This document shows, in pieces, positions 1 to 10,777 of a stretch of DNA of 64,000 nucleotides. The notes beneath the pieces were generated by a model that saw only the letters and a list, made by a program, of their open reading frames with translations, did not search any database and had not been told where the DNA came from. A program made the translations under genes and the position numbers. Numbering within the stretch: position 1 is the first letter of the stretch; the number at the start of each line of letters is the position of its first letter. The DNA comes from Cristatella mucedo. Taxonomy: Eukaryota > Bryozoa > Phylactolaemata > Cristatellidae. The stretch covers positions 1,134,439 to 1,198,438 of the forward strand of contig WPIO01000125.1 in the NCBI GenBank assembly GCA_009760855.2, read 5' to 3'.

Positions 1-4
1 GCAG

Positions 5-98
5 CTTCTATGCTCTGACTTTCACCACTCAATTTCTGCACGATCACGACACTGTATACTTTGCCCACTGTTACCCATACACGTACTCGGACCTGCAG
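5..98 (+). CDS. AGBL2-like: AGBL2-like exon: CCP N-terminal domain, partial gene start
   Basis: The exon reads ...[20 protein letters not shown] and then [11 protein letters not shown] up to a GTGAGG donor at 99. The [14 protein letters not shown] block is a hallmark of the CCP N-terminal beta-sandwich domain, just before the peptidase domain. An AG at 3-4 is the likely acceptor, so this is an internal exon and earlier exons are off the left edge. It ends on a codon boundary and joins the exon at 908 in frame. Confidence 0.85.
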
Positions 99-489
99 GT
101 GAGGAAACACTGTGCGTGCGCTGCCTTGTAGCATGCTCTAGCTTTGCAGTCTTATCTTTAAAAAACGTACTAGGCTATGCTGGCTTGAACTGCCTTGATT
201 ACTCTCAGGCAGCATCAAGGACAGCTTGAAGGATCGGCTTCATGCTAAGCTTGCCCAATGAGCTGTGTGTCAACGCAAGCATAGTCCAAGTAACTGCCTG
301 AATTATTCGGCCGAGTATTAAACTCGATCGTCATTTGCATGTGTGCATTGTTGTGCAGGTCCAAATAGTAAACGTTTGATGCTCGCTCTTTTCTATTTTG
401 CAACAGCTTTACGTCTTGGTTGCTGTGCATTGATCAGCACTATAGAAGGACATCTGCCGAAGGTCTCGGTGCAGAATTGTTTACCTAGA

Positions 490-561
490 GTGCAAAACGA
501 CTCCTCAACGGCAGTTGTGTTCGGTCGAATGCTCTACCGACTGAGCTATCACAACACCCCT
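490..561 (-). repeat. tRNA-like 5' half (A box only)
   Basis: The minus strand reads TAGCTCAGTCGGTAGAGCAT, a textbook tRNA D-arm and A box, after GGGTGTTGTGA. No B box, T arm or CCA-side pairing follows. It is therefore not a working tRNA gene; it may be the head of a third SINE family or a tRNA fragment. Confidence 0.55.
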
Positions 562-711
562 GAAATAAATCGCGTTTAGATTTTTTTTTTTGTAATTTTT
601 ATTATACATTCTATTGATTTTATTTTGGGGGTCAGTGATATCTATAGATAGGCAGAGAGTGAGGGAGGAAAAGAAACCAAGCAAGAGCAGTAGCAGTGAG
701 AGAAATACATA

Positions 712-714
<3 letters not shown>

Positions 715-750
<36 letters not shown>
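715..750 (+). repeat. (GA)n microsatellite
   Basis: About 18 perfect AG units lie in the first intron. They produce false open frames on both strands. Confidence 0.95.
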
Positions 751-753
<3 letters not shown>

Positions 754-907
754 AGAGGCAGAAGGAGCAAGAGAGGACAGAAAAACTCATTTCTAAGTTG
801 CTTTGGCATGGAGGAGTTTGTATAGCAGCAGGTCTTGGCAAAACTAGATGAGGAAACTCGAGAATCATCACCGACATGAGCCATCGCACTGTGCTTCTTT
901 TTCACAG

Positions 908-1048
908 GACTATCTTGGGGATCTTTTGAAAGACGACGATAAAATGAAGCTGTGTACGTTGAAAGTCTTGTGCCGAACACTGGCAGGCAACTTGGTGTAC
1001 GTGATGACAATTACGTCCCCAGAGGACTGCACTGACCAAGAATGCCAG
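908..1048 (+). CDS. AGBL2-like: AGBL2-like exon: CCP N-domain to peptidase linker
   Basis: There are 47 codons between TTCACAG and GTAAGT. They begin DYLGDLLKDDDKMKLCTLKV and continue with VLCRTLAGNLVYVMTIT, the strand leading into the M14 peptidase domain in CCPs. Both ends are on codon boundaries. The previous residue is the Q of YSDLQ, giving the family's YSDLQ-DYL order. Confidence 0.9.
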
Positions 1049-1175
1049 GTAAGTATGGTAACTGATAGTGCCTTAAAAGAAAATGTCTGTCCTCTGAAGT
1101 GACAATAAGCTATACCTGTTGACTGGCCTGGACAGATTTAGCAAAAGACAGCTGACAATCCATGTCTCGTTGTAG

Positions 1176-1286
1176 AAAAAGAAAGCCGTAATTATCACTG
1201 CAAGGGTGCACCCGGGAGAGACGAACAGCAGCTGGATGATGAAAGGCATTATAGACTATCTGCTGAGCAATAAAGCCAGAGCAAGG
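1176..1286 (+). CDS. AGBL2-like: AGBL2-like exon: first zinc-binding motif HPGE
   Basis: There are 37 codons. The central motif [17 protein letters not shown] carries the His and Glu of the HxxE zinc site of M14 carboxypeptidases, followed by [13 protein letters not shown]. The acceptor is TTGTAG and the donor GTAAGG; both phases are 0. The match to the CCP family is strong. Confidence 0.93.
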
Positions 1287-1580
1287 GTAAGGCTGGCCTC
1301 AGTGTGCAGTCCTCACACAACGCATGTATGACTTCGGAATCGGTTTAAAATCCTTATGCATCGAACAACAATGGCCAGCGATAGGCGCATTAAAGGCTTC
1401 TATCAGCACGTGCTGTCGTAGTTTCTTTTTAAAGTGCATTGTACTAGGGATGTGACCTCGAGTGAGATGTAATTATATTAAATAGCACAGCATTCGTATC
1501 TTGGAGGCAACTAATTTGTGCAGGTGCACGGTTATAATCCTTGTTAGTTTTGTCCACACTGTGTTCACTTTTTTTTACAG

Positions 1581-1750
1581 CACTTACGGGACCGATTTGT
1601 GTTCAAGATCGTTCCCATGCTAAACCCGGATGGTGTCATTGTCGGCAACTATAGGTGCTCTCTTGCTGGCAGAGACCTGAATAGGAACTATGGTTCGACC
1701 CTTAAAGATGCCTATCCAGCTGTTTGGCACACGAAGCAGATGATACAAAA
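1581..1750 (+). CDS. AGBL2-like: AGBL2-like exon: substrate-binding Asn/Arg segment
   Basis: The exon starts after a T-rich tract ending TTTTTTACAG. It encodes FKIVPMLNPDGVIVGNYRCS and then LAGRDLNRNYGS. The NPDGV and GRDLNRNY segments are diagnostic of CCPs and carry Asn/Arg residues that bind the substrate carboxylate. The donor GTAAGA leaves two bases of a Lys codon, completed by the first base of the exon at 2926. Confidence 0.93.
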
Positions 1751-2506
1751 GTAAGAGTGAGCATGGCGCGTTTGCAAGGGCTTACCAATCATAAGTACAA
1801 CAATAAGACATTTGTATAGCTCTGCAAGATAACTGCATTCCTTTCTATGAACCTTGCAATGCATTATGCTACAAATGCTTGAGACCTTGTAGTATCAGTG
1901 CCACCAACTAATTGCTTGAGCCACGGGAGCAGCTAAATTTACGTGACAATTCTGCCACCTTAACTCGTGCCAGTAGGGTTTGGGCACGGTGTTTGCTTGA
2001 TCATGTCATACTGGTTTGTGGCATTGTGAGACATTAAAGCGATCATGCTCTAGACGATTGCCTGCTGCAAGAACAGGTCCTGACCTCGTCACTGAGCAGA
2101 CGACTGGGCAGTTTAAAGTTAGTGCTTGTGACTTCTTTCGGACATCTTCGGGTCATGCTCGAGATCCATATTAAGTTTGGCAGAACTTTAAATTTGCTGA
2201 AACATAGTGCAGTTACCATGGTCCAATTGTGATCAGATTACATTTTCCCTTTACCTTTAGCTGTAGGCCTTTGTCAGAATACCGGCATCTCACCGCTTCT
2301 TCCATAGTTTAGCTCACTAAAAGCTGTTTGAGCCTTCGACCAACACTCTTGTCATTGAGACACGAGACCAACGTGCAGTGTGCACGGCACTGCTGTAGCG
2401 GTCAAAGTTGCACTGTCATGGACGCAAGTAAAGATGGATGCGATTGTAAAGGCCAGACGGCTAGAGAGTAGGGTGCATATAATTGCAAGTTTTATCATGA
2501 CACGAC
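1751..2506. other. Intron, nothing recognised
   Basis: Unique-looking sequence with no open frame or clear repeat. Confidence 0.6.
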
Positions 2507-2666
2507 TATACTGGGTCTTAGCCAGAAGTTAAGGTGCTTGCTCTTCACGACCCAGGTCGTGGGTCTGAGTCCTGCAGTGGGGGATTCTTTCTTCCCCACG
2601 GAAAGCAGTGGCGATAGCCGTAAAGGTTCTTCTGCTATACAAATGAAGCTGTTAAATCAGCTTAGC
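2507..2666 (+). mobile_element. SINE-A, tRNA-derived
   Basis: The head has TTAGCCAGAAGTTAAGGTGC (A-box region) and GGTCGTGGGTCTGAGTCC (B-box region, mutated). The body shares AGCAGTGGCGATAGCCGTAA and TCTTCTGCTATACAAATGAA with the other SINE-A copies and ends CTGTTAAATCAGCTTA. Confidence 0.75.
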
Positions 2667-2925
2667 TTTTAGACTGAAGTGAATCTTCTTTCTCACTTCT
2701 GGACCAAAGAGGCAGTTGTCCGGTTGGTGACAGCCAGGAAGAGAGGGGCGAAGAAGGCAATGTGTGTAAGGATGAGCTCGCCTGGCTGGCTCTGTAAAAG
2801 CTATACAAAGCAGCACAGCTGCCTTCCAGCAATCTAATGCGACCTGCGAGTGAGACTGCTGACCCTGCGTGGCTCATGGACACCGTATCTAAGAAGGCTA
2901 CGCTAATGGGAGCGTCACTTTGCAG

Positions 2926-3085
2926 GACTCTGAGCGAGAGGGACGTCATGCTCTACTGCGACATGCACGGTCACAGCAAGAAGCAGAACGTGTTCATCTA
3001 CGGCTGCGAGAACCGCCCCGCCTCCAGCCTTTGGCTGCACGAACGTGTTTTTCCGGCCATGCTGGGTCACATGGCAAACGACCAC
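2926..3085 (+). CDS. AGBL2-like: AGBL2-like exon: third zinc ligand, CDMHGH
   Basis: The exon follows TTTGCAG and ends at GTAAGC. One base completes the split Lys codon, then 53 codons follow, including VMLYCDMHGHSKKQNVFIYG and CENRP. The histidine pair in DMHGH supplies the third zinc ligand; the family usually has CDLHGHSRKQNVF here. It ends on a codon boundary. Confidence 0.93.
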
Positions 3086-4142
3086 GTAAGCAAGGACTGG
3101 GCAGATTCTGTTTCGGTCGCGCAGTCAAAGCTTTAATGCGACAACGTCGTTGCCTTCCTGTCCAGTGTTCGCAGTCGCTTCACTTTTCTTGCTCGCAACG
3201 ATGCTCCGAGTTACTTTGTTCACGTGATCCCAAACGGCGCAGTTTTACTGGTCGGTCGTAATACCCAGCTCGTCCTAGCACATAATGTTCGCATGCTGTC
3301 AAGACCTGGTGTGCTCATTAGCCTGACTGCAAAAACATACTTTTCAAATGATGACCTTGCAAGACAAAATTACTTACACTTCGACCACCCTTTTACAGCC
3401 AAGAAAAAGATTTTCTGGACTTATAAGCCAATGTGGTAGTATCTGTATTTTTTGTCGTAACAAAAGTCGCTGGGCAGTGATGCTGCCCCACTAGGAGACT
3501 GGTTTTTTTTCTTTGAAGTTCAGCTACGACGACTGCAATTTTAAGGTGCAAAAAAGCAAAGAAGGGACAGGCCGAGTGACAGTCTGGAACATGGGTGTCA
3601 TCCACAGCTACACTATGGAGGTAGGTAGTGTTTGGCAGTAATTATTATATCTAGCTTCTTTACACCGAGATATTTTTCGATTCGCATCAAGGTATTGCAA
3701 AGGAATGTATAAGCGCCAAATTATTTCAGCTTATGTTGCCCTACATTGTATGCTGCTGCTAGTTTTCTTGCACTTGAACAGAAATATGTGACTACTTAAA
3801 CAGCCTTAGCGAGCTATTACCATTCTTGTACTTGCTTGGGTTCATTTGTGCCGTATTCAGAGAACGAGCTACAACTGACTGACGTGAATACCCGCGTGGA
3901 TTGGATTTGGACTGTAATGTGGGAAGATCTTTCCAAAGAACTTGATCAATTGTTTCTAGCTGATTGCTTTTCTGGCAGCAGCTGCAGCTACATGTATGCC
4001 TACAAACTCGCCTATGCGATATGCATTTTACAGTTTATGTATAGTTAACATCTTTAGAACTGCTGCTCCCACATTTTTTCTTCTGACACAACTTGGTATA
4101 CAGATCTAAGGACTGTCAGAGGACATTGCTTGTTTACCTAAC
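3086..4142. other. Introns either side of exon 3519-3620, nothing recognised
   Basis: Apart from the exon, no repeat family or RNA gene is visible. Confidence 0.6.
3519..3620 (+). CDS. AGBL2-like: AGBL2-like exon: leads to catalytic Glu
   Basis: There are 34 codons, FSYDDCNFKVQKSKEGTGRV and then TVWNMGVIHSYTME, between CTTTGAAG and GTAGGT. The last residue is the Glu of YTME-ATFCG, which by family alignment is the catalytic general base. The KSKEGTGRV segment is typical of CCPs. Confidence 0.92.
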
Positions 4143-4312
4143 ATGGGCCGTGATAGCCGAGGAGGTAAGGTGCTTGCTCTTCACGATCACGAGGTCATGT
4201 ATTCGAATCCTGCAGTTGGGCGTTCCTTTATTGCCAACTGCAAGCGGTGGTGATAGCTGTTAAGGCTCTTCTGCTGCTACACGAATGAGGCTGTTAAATC
4301 AACTAAGTATTA
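4143..4312 (+). mobile_element. SINE-A, tRNA-derived
   Basis: The head is GATAGCCGAGGAGGTAAGGT and the B-box region is GTATTCGAATCC. The body is CAAGCGGTGGTGATAGCTGT and GGCTCTTCTGCTGCTACACG. It ends GGCTGTTAAATCAACTAAG. It lies in the intron before exon 4,659. Confidence 0.78.
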
Positions 4313-4658
4313 TTTTATTTTTGAATGGGTTCTCATGTGAACTGCAATTTCCCATGTACCGGAAGCAGGCTGCAGCTCCTGCCCGTCTTGCAGCCTACCT
4401 CATATGGCGTAGTCAACCACCCTCACATTGCACAAGTTCACAGATATATTTCCCATAGGCTTGGATGGAGACTGCAAACATGTATCGATCACTGCCAGTC
4501 GAAAAAATCGTGCCTGTCTTGATTGTGTTGACCACTTTTCTTGCATCAGAGCATGTGGCTAGTTGTTTCAGATGCTTGGAAACGTTGAGCAGGCTGGCTG
4601 TACTCTGCTGTTGGTCACTCCCGTGTTTCTCACACTCGTGAGGTACGGTTTATTCCAG

Positions 4659-4778
4659 GCAACGTTCTGCGGAGGCACAATGGGAACGATGAAAAACTGC
4701 CACTACACAGCCACAGATTTTGAGCAAGTTGGAATGCACTTTTGTGACACTCTACTTGATTTCTGTGACCCAGACAAG
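4659..4778 (+). CDS. AGBL2-like: AGBL2-like exon: end of peptidase domain
   Basis: There are 40 codons starting ATFCGGTMGTMKNCHYTATD and ending HFCDTLLDFCDPDK, between TTATTCCAG and GTAAGT. This is the C-terminal end of the M14 fold; CDSLLDYCDPD is the usual family form. The preceding intron has no internal gene. The exon completes the catalytic core on codon boundaries. Confidence 0.92.
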
Positions 4779-4827
4779 GTAAGTCAACCTTTGGCAGTAA
4801 TAATAATGATTCCACATTTCCACACGG

Positions 4828-5590
4828 CCCTAAGAGAATAGATCTCTGTCGAGGAACTTTAAATATCCTGTAAAGGAAGCGTGTCAATTGATTAGGGATA
4901 GCATGCACAATGGCAGGACCATTCTCACGACCCAGCCGATAATGTGAAGAGCAGGTGCGTTGTTCGCTTCTTTTTAAACGCCGTTAAGTCAGAGGATGTC
5001 GGAACGTCAGTCACGTGTGAACTCCAGATTTTGGGAGCAGGCAAACAATAGGCACGGTGTCTAAAAGTTTTGAGGTTTGTTGGAGGCATAATTAAGCGAC
5101 TTGAGTCAGAATAATGGGTTGGTAAGTAAGTTTGGATAGGTAGGCCAGAGCAAAAGATTGAAGGAATCTAATAGTGAAAGTGACACAACCTTGAAGTCGA
5201 TATGCTGCTTGATGGATTGCCAGTGTAGGTCGGTGAGAAGTGGTGTCATGTGACGATTGAGACGTTCACGACAACAGACAACCTTGGATTGTGTGTGCTT
5301 TGTTCACCTACTTTTAGAGTAACAGCAAAGCTTGGCAGACCTGCAGTAGTGAGTTATATTCGAGACAGGAGACAAAGTGCATGGACCATGTTAGATGTGG
5401 TATCTGTGCCCAAGCAGGCCCACATTTTGCAATGTTTTCTAGCTAAAAGTAGACTGACTGACTGGTGAGCTGATGTCGTCTATAAAGAGGTTGCTTTTGA
5501 ATAGCACACCCATGTATGTGCAGGTGCTGCAAGAGCTATGCTGACTGGGCTATTTTGAGTGTTAGATTTTTCAATCTCTGAGTATCACTA
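4828..5590 (-). mobile_element. L-1 LINE fragment
   Basis: The minus strand carries the 3' end and C-terminal region. On the + strand it reads GATTGCCAGTGTAGGTCGGTG, the complement of the LHWQ-type block, with the CATGCACA...-type UTR to its left. It is strongly decayed. It lies in the intron after the last catalytic exon. Confidence 0.65.
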
Positions 5591-6329
5591 CGTTTGCTCA
5601 AAACTAGTAGGTTTTTTTTTATTGTCACTCAGTTTAAAAAATTGATGTCATCTAAGTGCAAACGTCAGCAATTCATTCAGCAGCAAGGGAGTTTACAGTT
5701 CGAGGTACTGGAAGGCTAGGAGAGATTACAGAGTTCAAAATGAATGTTGATTTAGGATTGCCAATTACACAAATGCTGTCGAAAGCTGTCTCTGGCATTC
5801 CGCCTTGGTATAGTTGGCTTTACGATTCCAATAATAATGACTGACTAGAAATTGATATGGTGTCTTAAAATTAATATCGTGTCAAAGCATCTACCTTATT
5901 AATTGCCAGTAGTCACCGAAATGTCGCGAATGGTTTCTTCAGTTCGTACCGTAGTTTTTGCCAATGCACAGGCCTTTCTAAAGTTATAGCATTGTGAAAA
6001 ATATCTGAAATTAATCTTTTACCTTATTGAATACATATGGCTCAAATGCTTGAGGGGTTAACTTTTGGGCTAACATGCATGCCTGGAAGGACGCTAATTC
6101 ACTGCAACTTTGTGTTATCTGAACCTCCATTATAATCATTGAGCCACAATGGCTAGGAGTTTCATTTATCTTACCTCAGAGGTTTTGAAGTGCTTTCTGG
6201 TTTTATGGCCGCTTATATGCTCCAGCTGCATGCTCCGGTCTCGAGAATATGTCTATGTTAACTGGTATCAGAATGTGAATTTTAATATTGAGTCACTGAC
6301 TCTTTGCACTAGACATCCTGCTTCTCGAA
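5591..6329. other. Intron, nothing recognised
   Basis: AT-rich sequence between two LINE fragments, perhaps old LINE material too decayed to place. Confidence 0.5.
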
Positions 6330-6810
6330 TCTGCAATAGACCATTACAAACCTAAGAAATCACGAACCTCTACAGGTAGGTCAAAATTACTCTCCACGTT
6401 TGTAAGTCTGGAACTCACTTCCGGGTTGGGTTACCACTTAAAACTACTTAGCATCATGAAAGTCTCTGCTAAAACCACACTTGTTCTGCTTTGCTTTCCC
6501 TGCGTCTCAGTCAACCTGTCTTTTTTGCTCCTGTATGCTTTGCATGCGTACCTGGGCATGATTCAGACGATGACACTAGGCCGAGATCCAATTAACCGGC
6601 AGCACTGAGTGTCTTTTTGTTTCCTTTAGCATGCAGTCCTTAGCATGATACTTGTTAGCTGTTGCATGCTTGTCTAAGCAGCATACCGTACATTTCACCG
6701 GCTCTTGATTACTAATTGTCTTGCAGCAAGTTTTACATCGCCTGGCCTAGATAGAAATTTAATTTTCGTAGGACACTACACAAGTACCTCAGTATTATTA
6801 TTCTTTTCTG
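6330..6810 (+). mobile_element. L-3 LINE 3' UTR fragment
   Basis: This segment (AAAGTCTCTGCTAAAACCAC, TTGTTCTGCTTTGCTTTCCC, TTAGCATGCAGTCCTTAGCA) parallels the 37.9-38.2 kb element. No tail is preserved. The match is weak but extends over several hundred bases. Confidence 0.5.
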
Positions 6811-7017
6811 TACAATGAGATCTCTTTTCTGTGCATAGCAGTATCCAAAGCCGTCTCATGCCAAAGGGTCATGCAGTCTCATTTCTGGCTATAATCATTG
6901 GCCAATGCAGCTTAGTCGTTATGGTAGTACTATGACTGGGATACTGTTTCGTTGGGTGTTACACACTCTGGTTGTGTTGTAGAAGGCTATATCACGTGAT
7001 GCTTTATTTGATAACAG

Positions 7018-8250
7018 TTGTTGTGTAAAGTCTTTCAAATTGGCCATCGTTCGACCAATGCTATAAAAAAAACGGTATTGGATCTCAGTTTCCCTTCTTC
7101 CTTTTCGTCAAAGATTCTCGAAACAATTTGTGCCAGATGGCTGTGCAGATTGAAAAGAATGAACTGTCAGAGAAAGTTCAGTCGGGATTCAAGCAACACC
7201 ACTCCACTGAAACTGCTCTCCTCCATATTACCAGGGACATCATCACAGCAACTACAACGTGATTGTACTGCCCCAGCCCTGATCGATGTGATTCTTGGAA
7301 AAGTTATTCGTGCCCATGGGATAGGCTATTTCTTTTATGCTGACGATACTCAATTGTAGCTGTCGATTAAACCAACAGAATAGAATCTGCTACAGTCACT
7401 ACTAAACTTAATGCTGGTCTTGCAGACATTTGATACTGGATGTCGGCCAATTTCCTTAAACTAAACGACGATAAAACCTGTCCTCCTACTCATATGACAC
7501 AAAGTGTTCGACTGGACTTTGAGACCTTGTCTTTCTAGTAGATGGTGCTGTAGCGCAACCATGATAATATGCTTAGAATGTAACTGTCCTATTTGATGAC
7601 TGCTTAAATCTTGGTCCAGCGATTAAGGTGCTTGCCCCGACCAAGGTCTGGCTGAGATCGTGGGCTCGAGCCCCGAGGCATATGTGAAGTGCCTGAATAG
7701 AGATTAAGTTATCTTGGGGTTCTATGCAAATGAATTTTATTTATATTTATTTATAAATTGAAAACAGTTTCATTACGAAGATTGCCTCTATAGCTAGCAA
7801 TCACGTTTAATCTCTGTATGGGATTACAGACTGTCTACCACGATAGCTTGCTAAAAATTTAGTTAGCACCCTGGTTTTGTCCATGCTGGACTACTCGAAA
7901 TTTTTTTGGCTGGCTCACCTAAAAACGCCATTGAACCTTTGCAGCTGTTGGTGAATATGGCTGCAAGGCTAGTCAACAAAAAGCTTTTGCTCTGCTGATC
8001 CTAGACTGTGGAACACACTTTCACAATTCCTATGCAACTACTTCTGCCCTCTTCCTTCCGACTATGGCAGATTCTTTCTAGCCGTCCTGAGCTGCTACAT
8101 CCATGTTACTCACTACCTCGACTGCCCTCCTGACTTTGCTACGGTTCTCACTTTTTCTTTGTTTCATGAGTTGAAGTATGTGGGCTACCTCATGCGCACC
8201 GAAAGCTGCTTAGGCTTTGTGGAGTTACCAACAGAGATGCATATGCCCAC
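7018..8250 (+). mobile_element. L-2 LINE copy carrying an inserted SINE-B
   Basis: The copy has QRKFSRDSSNTTPLKLLSS from a shifted frame of the STETALL block and an intact FYADDTQL active-site box at about 7,330. It resumes after a SINE-B at 7,612-7,750 and ends with the L-2 3' region near 8,212-8,246 (TTTGTGGAGTTACCAACAGA). Many stops are present. Confidence 0.75.
7612..7750 (+). mobile_element. SINE-B inserted in L-2
   Basis: The head is TTGGTCCAGCGATTAAGGTG and GATCGTGGGCTCGAGCCCC. The tail is GTGCCTGAATAGAGATTAAG, TTATCTTGGGGTTCTATGCA and AATGAATTTTATTTAT. Both sides continue as L-2, so this is a clean nested insertion. Confidence 0.85.
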
Positions 8251-8475
8251 ACATTCACAAGAAATAGCAGTGTTTTCAATGTGATCAGAAGATGGGACAT
8301 GATTTTTTGTATCAGATTGTCGTCGCTCAAATGGGGGCTGCCTACCGATTAAACTGATTTAACTTAGCAACGCTCTCGACTCTGCTGCCACTGCAGACGA
8401 CAGCGGCCTGCTTCTGCCGGTAGCTGCCATATTTCAAGATGCATCTGGCTGTCACGTGTCTCTCTCTCTCCGCAG

Positions 8476-8660
8476 TACCAGAGGAGCCTCAAAAGCGTGG
8501 AGCAGGCACTGAAGGCTAGCCTTGTCGCCAAGCTGGGGCAGTGCTCGAGCAGTCAGCTTGATGCTCGGTCGCCTCAGAGCCGACCTCAGCCTTTGGTCCT
8601 GGGCACTGCTGTGGACCAGCTAGACCTAGGCGAGCTCTACAGCCTGTACCTGGAGGAGTG
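8476..8660 (+). CDS. AGBL2-like: AGBL2-like exon: helical linker after the core
   Basis: A (TC)n-rich tract ending CCGCAG precedes YQRSLKSVEQALKASLVAKL, then a Ser/Gln-rich linker, then LGELYSLYLEE. The donor GTGAGT leaves two bases (TG) that with the G at 11247 make Trp. This part is weakly conserved in CCPs; the assignment rests on splice sites, phase and position. Confidence 0.8.
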
Positions 8661-9440
8661 GTGAGTGCAAACGTGGACGCGTTGTCATTGCTGCGCTTGG
8701 TATGCATTGCAATCGGCGAGAGAATGAGAGGAAGCGCATGTCGTCATACGGAAGCCTATTGATCGTTAATTGCCTCGCTTTGCACGGCCTTTCTTTTGCC
8801 TGCTCTTTCACTGCTTGCCTCATTGGCTACTTTGCCAAAGCATTTAGCATTAGTTAAGCTAATTCTCTGCATGCGTTTCGCTTGTCCGTTCGTATTATCC
8901 TTGTGAGCCATTGTCGTGCAGCAAACGTTAAACTGTAAGACACCTGCAGCGCTGCCGAAACGTGGGTGTCTAGCAGGAGCACATGCTGAATGCCATGAGA
9001 ACGCCTGTCAGTGTCAGCATTAACTGATTGGTCCAGAGACAGGCACATCCTGATCGGTTCTCTAAAATGCTCGAATCTCTCCATGCACACGACTGCTTGT
9101 ATGAGGCTCACTTCTGTTGGTTCTGTCTTATCTGGCAGCTTTTGTTCCGTCACGGCTTACCCGAACTTTCGTCAGGTCAGGCCAAGCAGCTCGGTGTAAC
9201 TAGCTAAAGCGCTTATGCACACAAAAGGTGCCACACGCTTTCTCCATGCACTGTCGGAAGCAATCGGTTCACAAACGACAAACGTAAATAATATGTGAAC
9301 GTGGTGGATTTCAAGAGCAGGCTTGCTCAGTGCTATCAAATCCGTCCTTGCTCTGCTGGTCCGATTCGGTCTGCAATACAATGAGAGAGAAGAGTGCGCT
9401 GTGCCGAGCTTGCTGACGAGTGTGAGCCTCCACACCCACG
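8661..9440. other. Intron, nothing recognised
   Basis: No coding or repeat signal before the 78-bp tandem repeat. Confidence 0.55.
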
Positions 9441-9674
9441 CATACACACTAACACACTGACGATGCAAGTGTCATGACCTTAGCCCACTCGTGCTCAGCC
9501 TAGGCCACTCGGACAGATCATACACACTAACACACTGACGATGCAAGTGTCATGGCCTTAGCCCACTCGTGCTCAGCCTAGGCCACTCGGACAGATCATA
9601 CACACTAACACACTGACGATGCAAGTGTCATGGCCTTAGCCCACTCGTGCTCAGCCTAGGCTACTCGGACAGAT
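9441..9674 (+). repeat. 78-bp tandem repeat, three copies
   Basis: Units start CATACACACTAACACACTGA at 9,441, 9,519 and 9,597 and are nearly identical; the third has TAGGCTAC for TAGGCCAC. High identity implies a recent expansion. Confidence 0.95.
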
Positions 9675-10450
9675 GCTCACCCTGTGGCAGCTAACCAAGA
9701 CTTGAGCCGTTATCTCCTCCAATATAAAGCGCAGGCAATGTAAAGTGGCACTAAGGCCTTGGACTCGTCAATTATGCAGGTGATGCTCAAATGACTATAA
9801 ATATAAAGTTGAGGAAAAATTTCGTGCGTCGTTCTTTTCATTAAATCGTTATCAAATTCATTATATTATTATTAAAATCGTTATTTTAACCCGGCACATG
9901 AATTTTTTTCTCAACCTTATAGAAAGAGTGCATAGGATGGTCACGCTATTATGCCCGAGTTGAGGAACAACTTCAGAAGCCTTATATTTCTATTCGAAGC
10001 ATATCGATAGGACCCAATGCCTAATAAGATAGAATAGGAGAATTCCGTCAAATACTTGGTTCCATCTTGGACGTTCTGGTGCCGATATGCTGCAGTTTGC
10101 AGTCGACCTAGTAAGTATAGTATTTGGGTGCACGTTGTGCAAAACTTGGACGAGAACAAGTTTATTGGAGTCGTAATAGCAGTTGTGGCTGTACACTGAT
10201 TGTGGTGATGTCTGATGTCCTGCACGACCAAAAAAAAAAAATGCTGCCGGGCTTGCCACCTGCTAGTATATATCTGTAGAAAAATAATACCATCTTCAGG
10301 CACATTGATGTCAATTGCATTTCGAGCTCGGCTGTGTGTATGCCTGTATTCTCACTTGGCTGGTTATCAAATGAGGAATTTAGGCCTTCGGCTTGTCGTA
10401 TAATTTTACGAGCTATGAGCTTGTGCAGCAACCTAAAGCAGCTTTGAAGA
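9675..10450. other. Intron, nothing recognised
   Basis: Includes a short TTATTATTATT-type run near 9,850; otherwise plain sequence up to the hAT element. Confidence 0.55.
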
Positions 10451-10458
10451 CTCAACAT

Positions 10459-10777
10459 CAGTGGTTCTCAACCTGTGGGTCGCAACCCAGTTGGGGGTCG
10501 AACGAACCTTTCACAGGGGTCGCCTAAGACCATCGGAAGACATGCGCTTCAGATGGTCTTAGTATCCGATATTTTTTGTGATTAATCACTATGCTTTAAT
10601 TTTGTTCAATTTGTAACAATGAAAATATCTCCTGCATATAAGATATTCACATTATGATTCATAGTAGCAAATTTATAGTTATGAAATAGCAACGAAAATA
10701 GTTTTATGGTTGGGGGTCGCCGCAACGTGAGAAACTTTATTAAAAGGTTGTGGCATTAGGAAGGTTGAGAACCACTG
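10459..10777 (+). mobile_element. hAT-superfamily MITE, SPIN/URR1-like
   Basis: It is a 319-bp non-autonomous DNA transposon with perfect 16-bp terminal inverted repeats, CAGTGGTTCTCAACCT and its complement. The 8-bp flanking duplication is CTCAACAT / CTCTACAT (7 of 8), fitting the hAT pattern of T at position 2 and A at position 7. The subterminal GTGGGTCGCAACCC, GGGTCGCCTAAGACCATCGG and GGCATTAGGAAGG blocks resemble SPIN elements and the rodent URR1 repeats as I remember them. It has no transposase and sits in an intron of the AGBL2-like gene. Confidence 0.9.

Noticed and set aside
9441-9674. CRISPR-like repeat
   Set aside because: Units are contiguous, with no spacers, and the DNA is eukaryotic.
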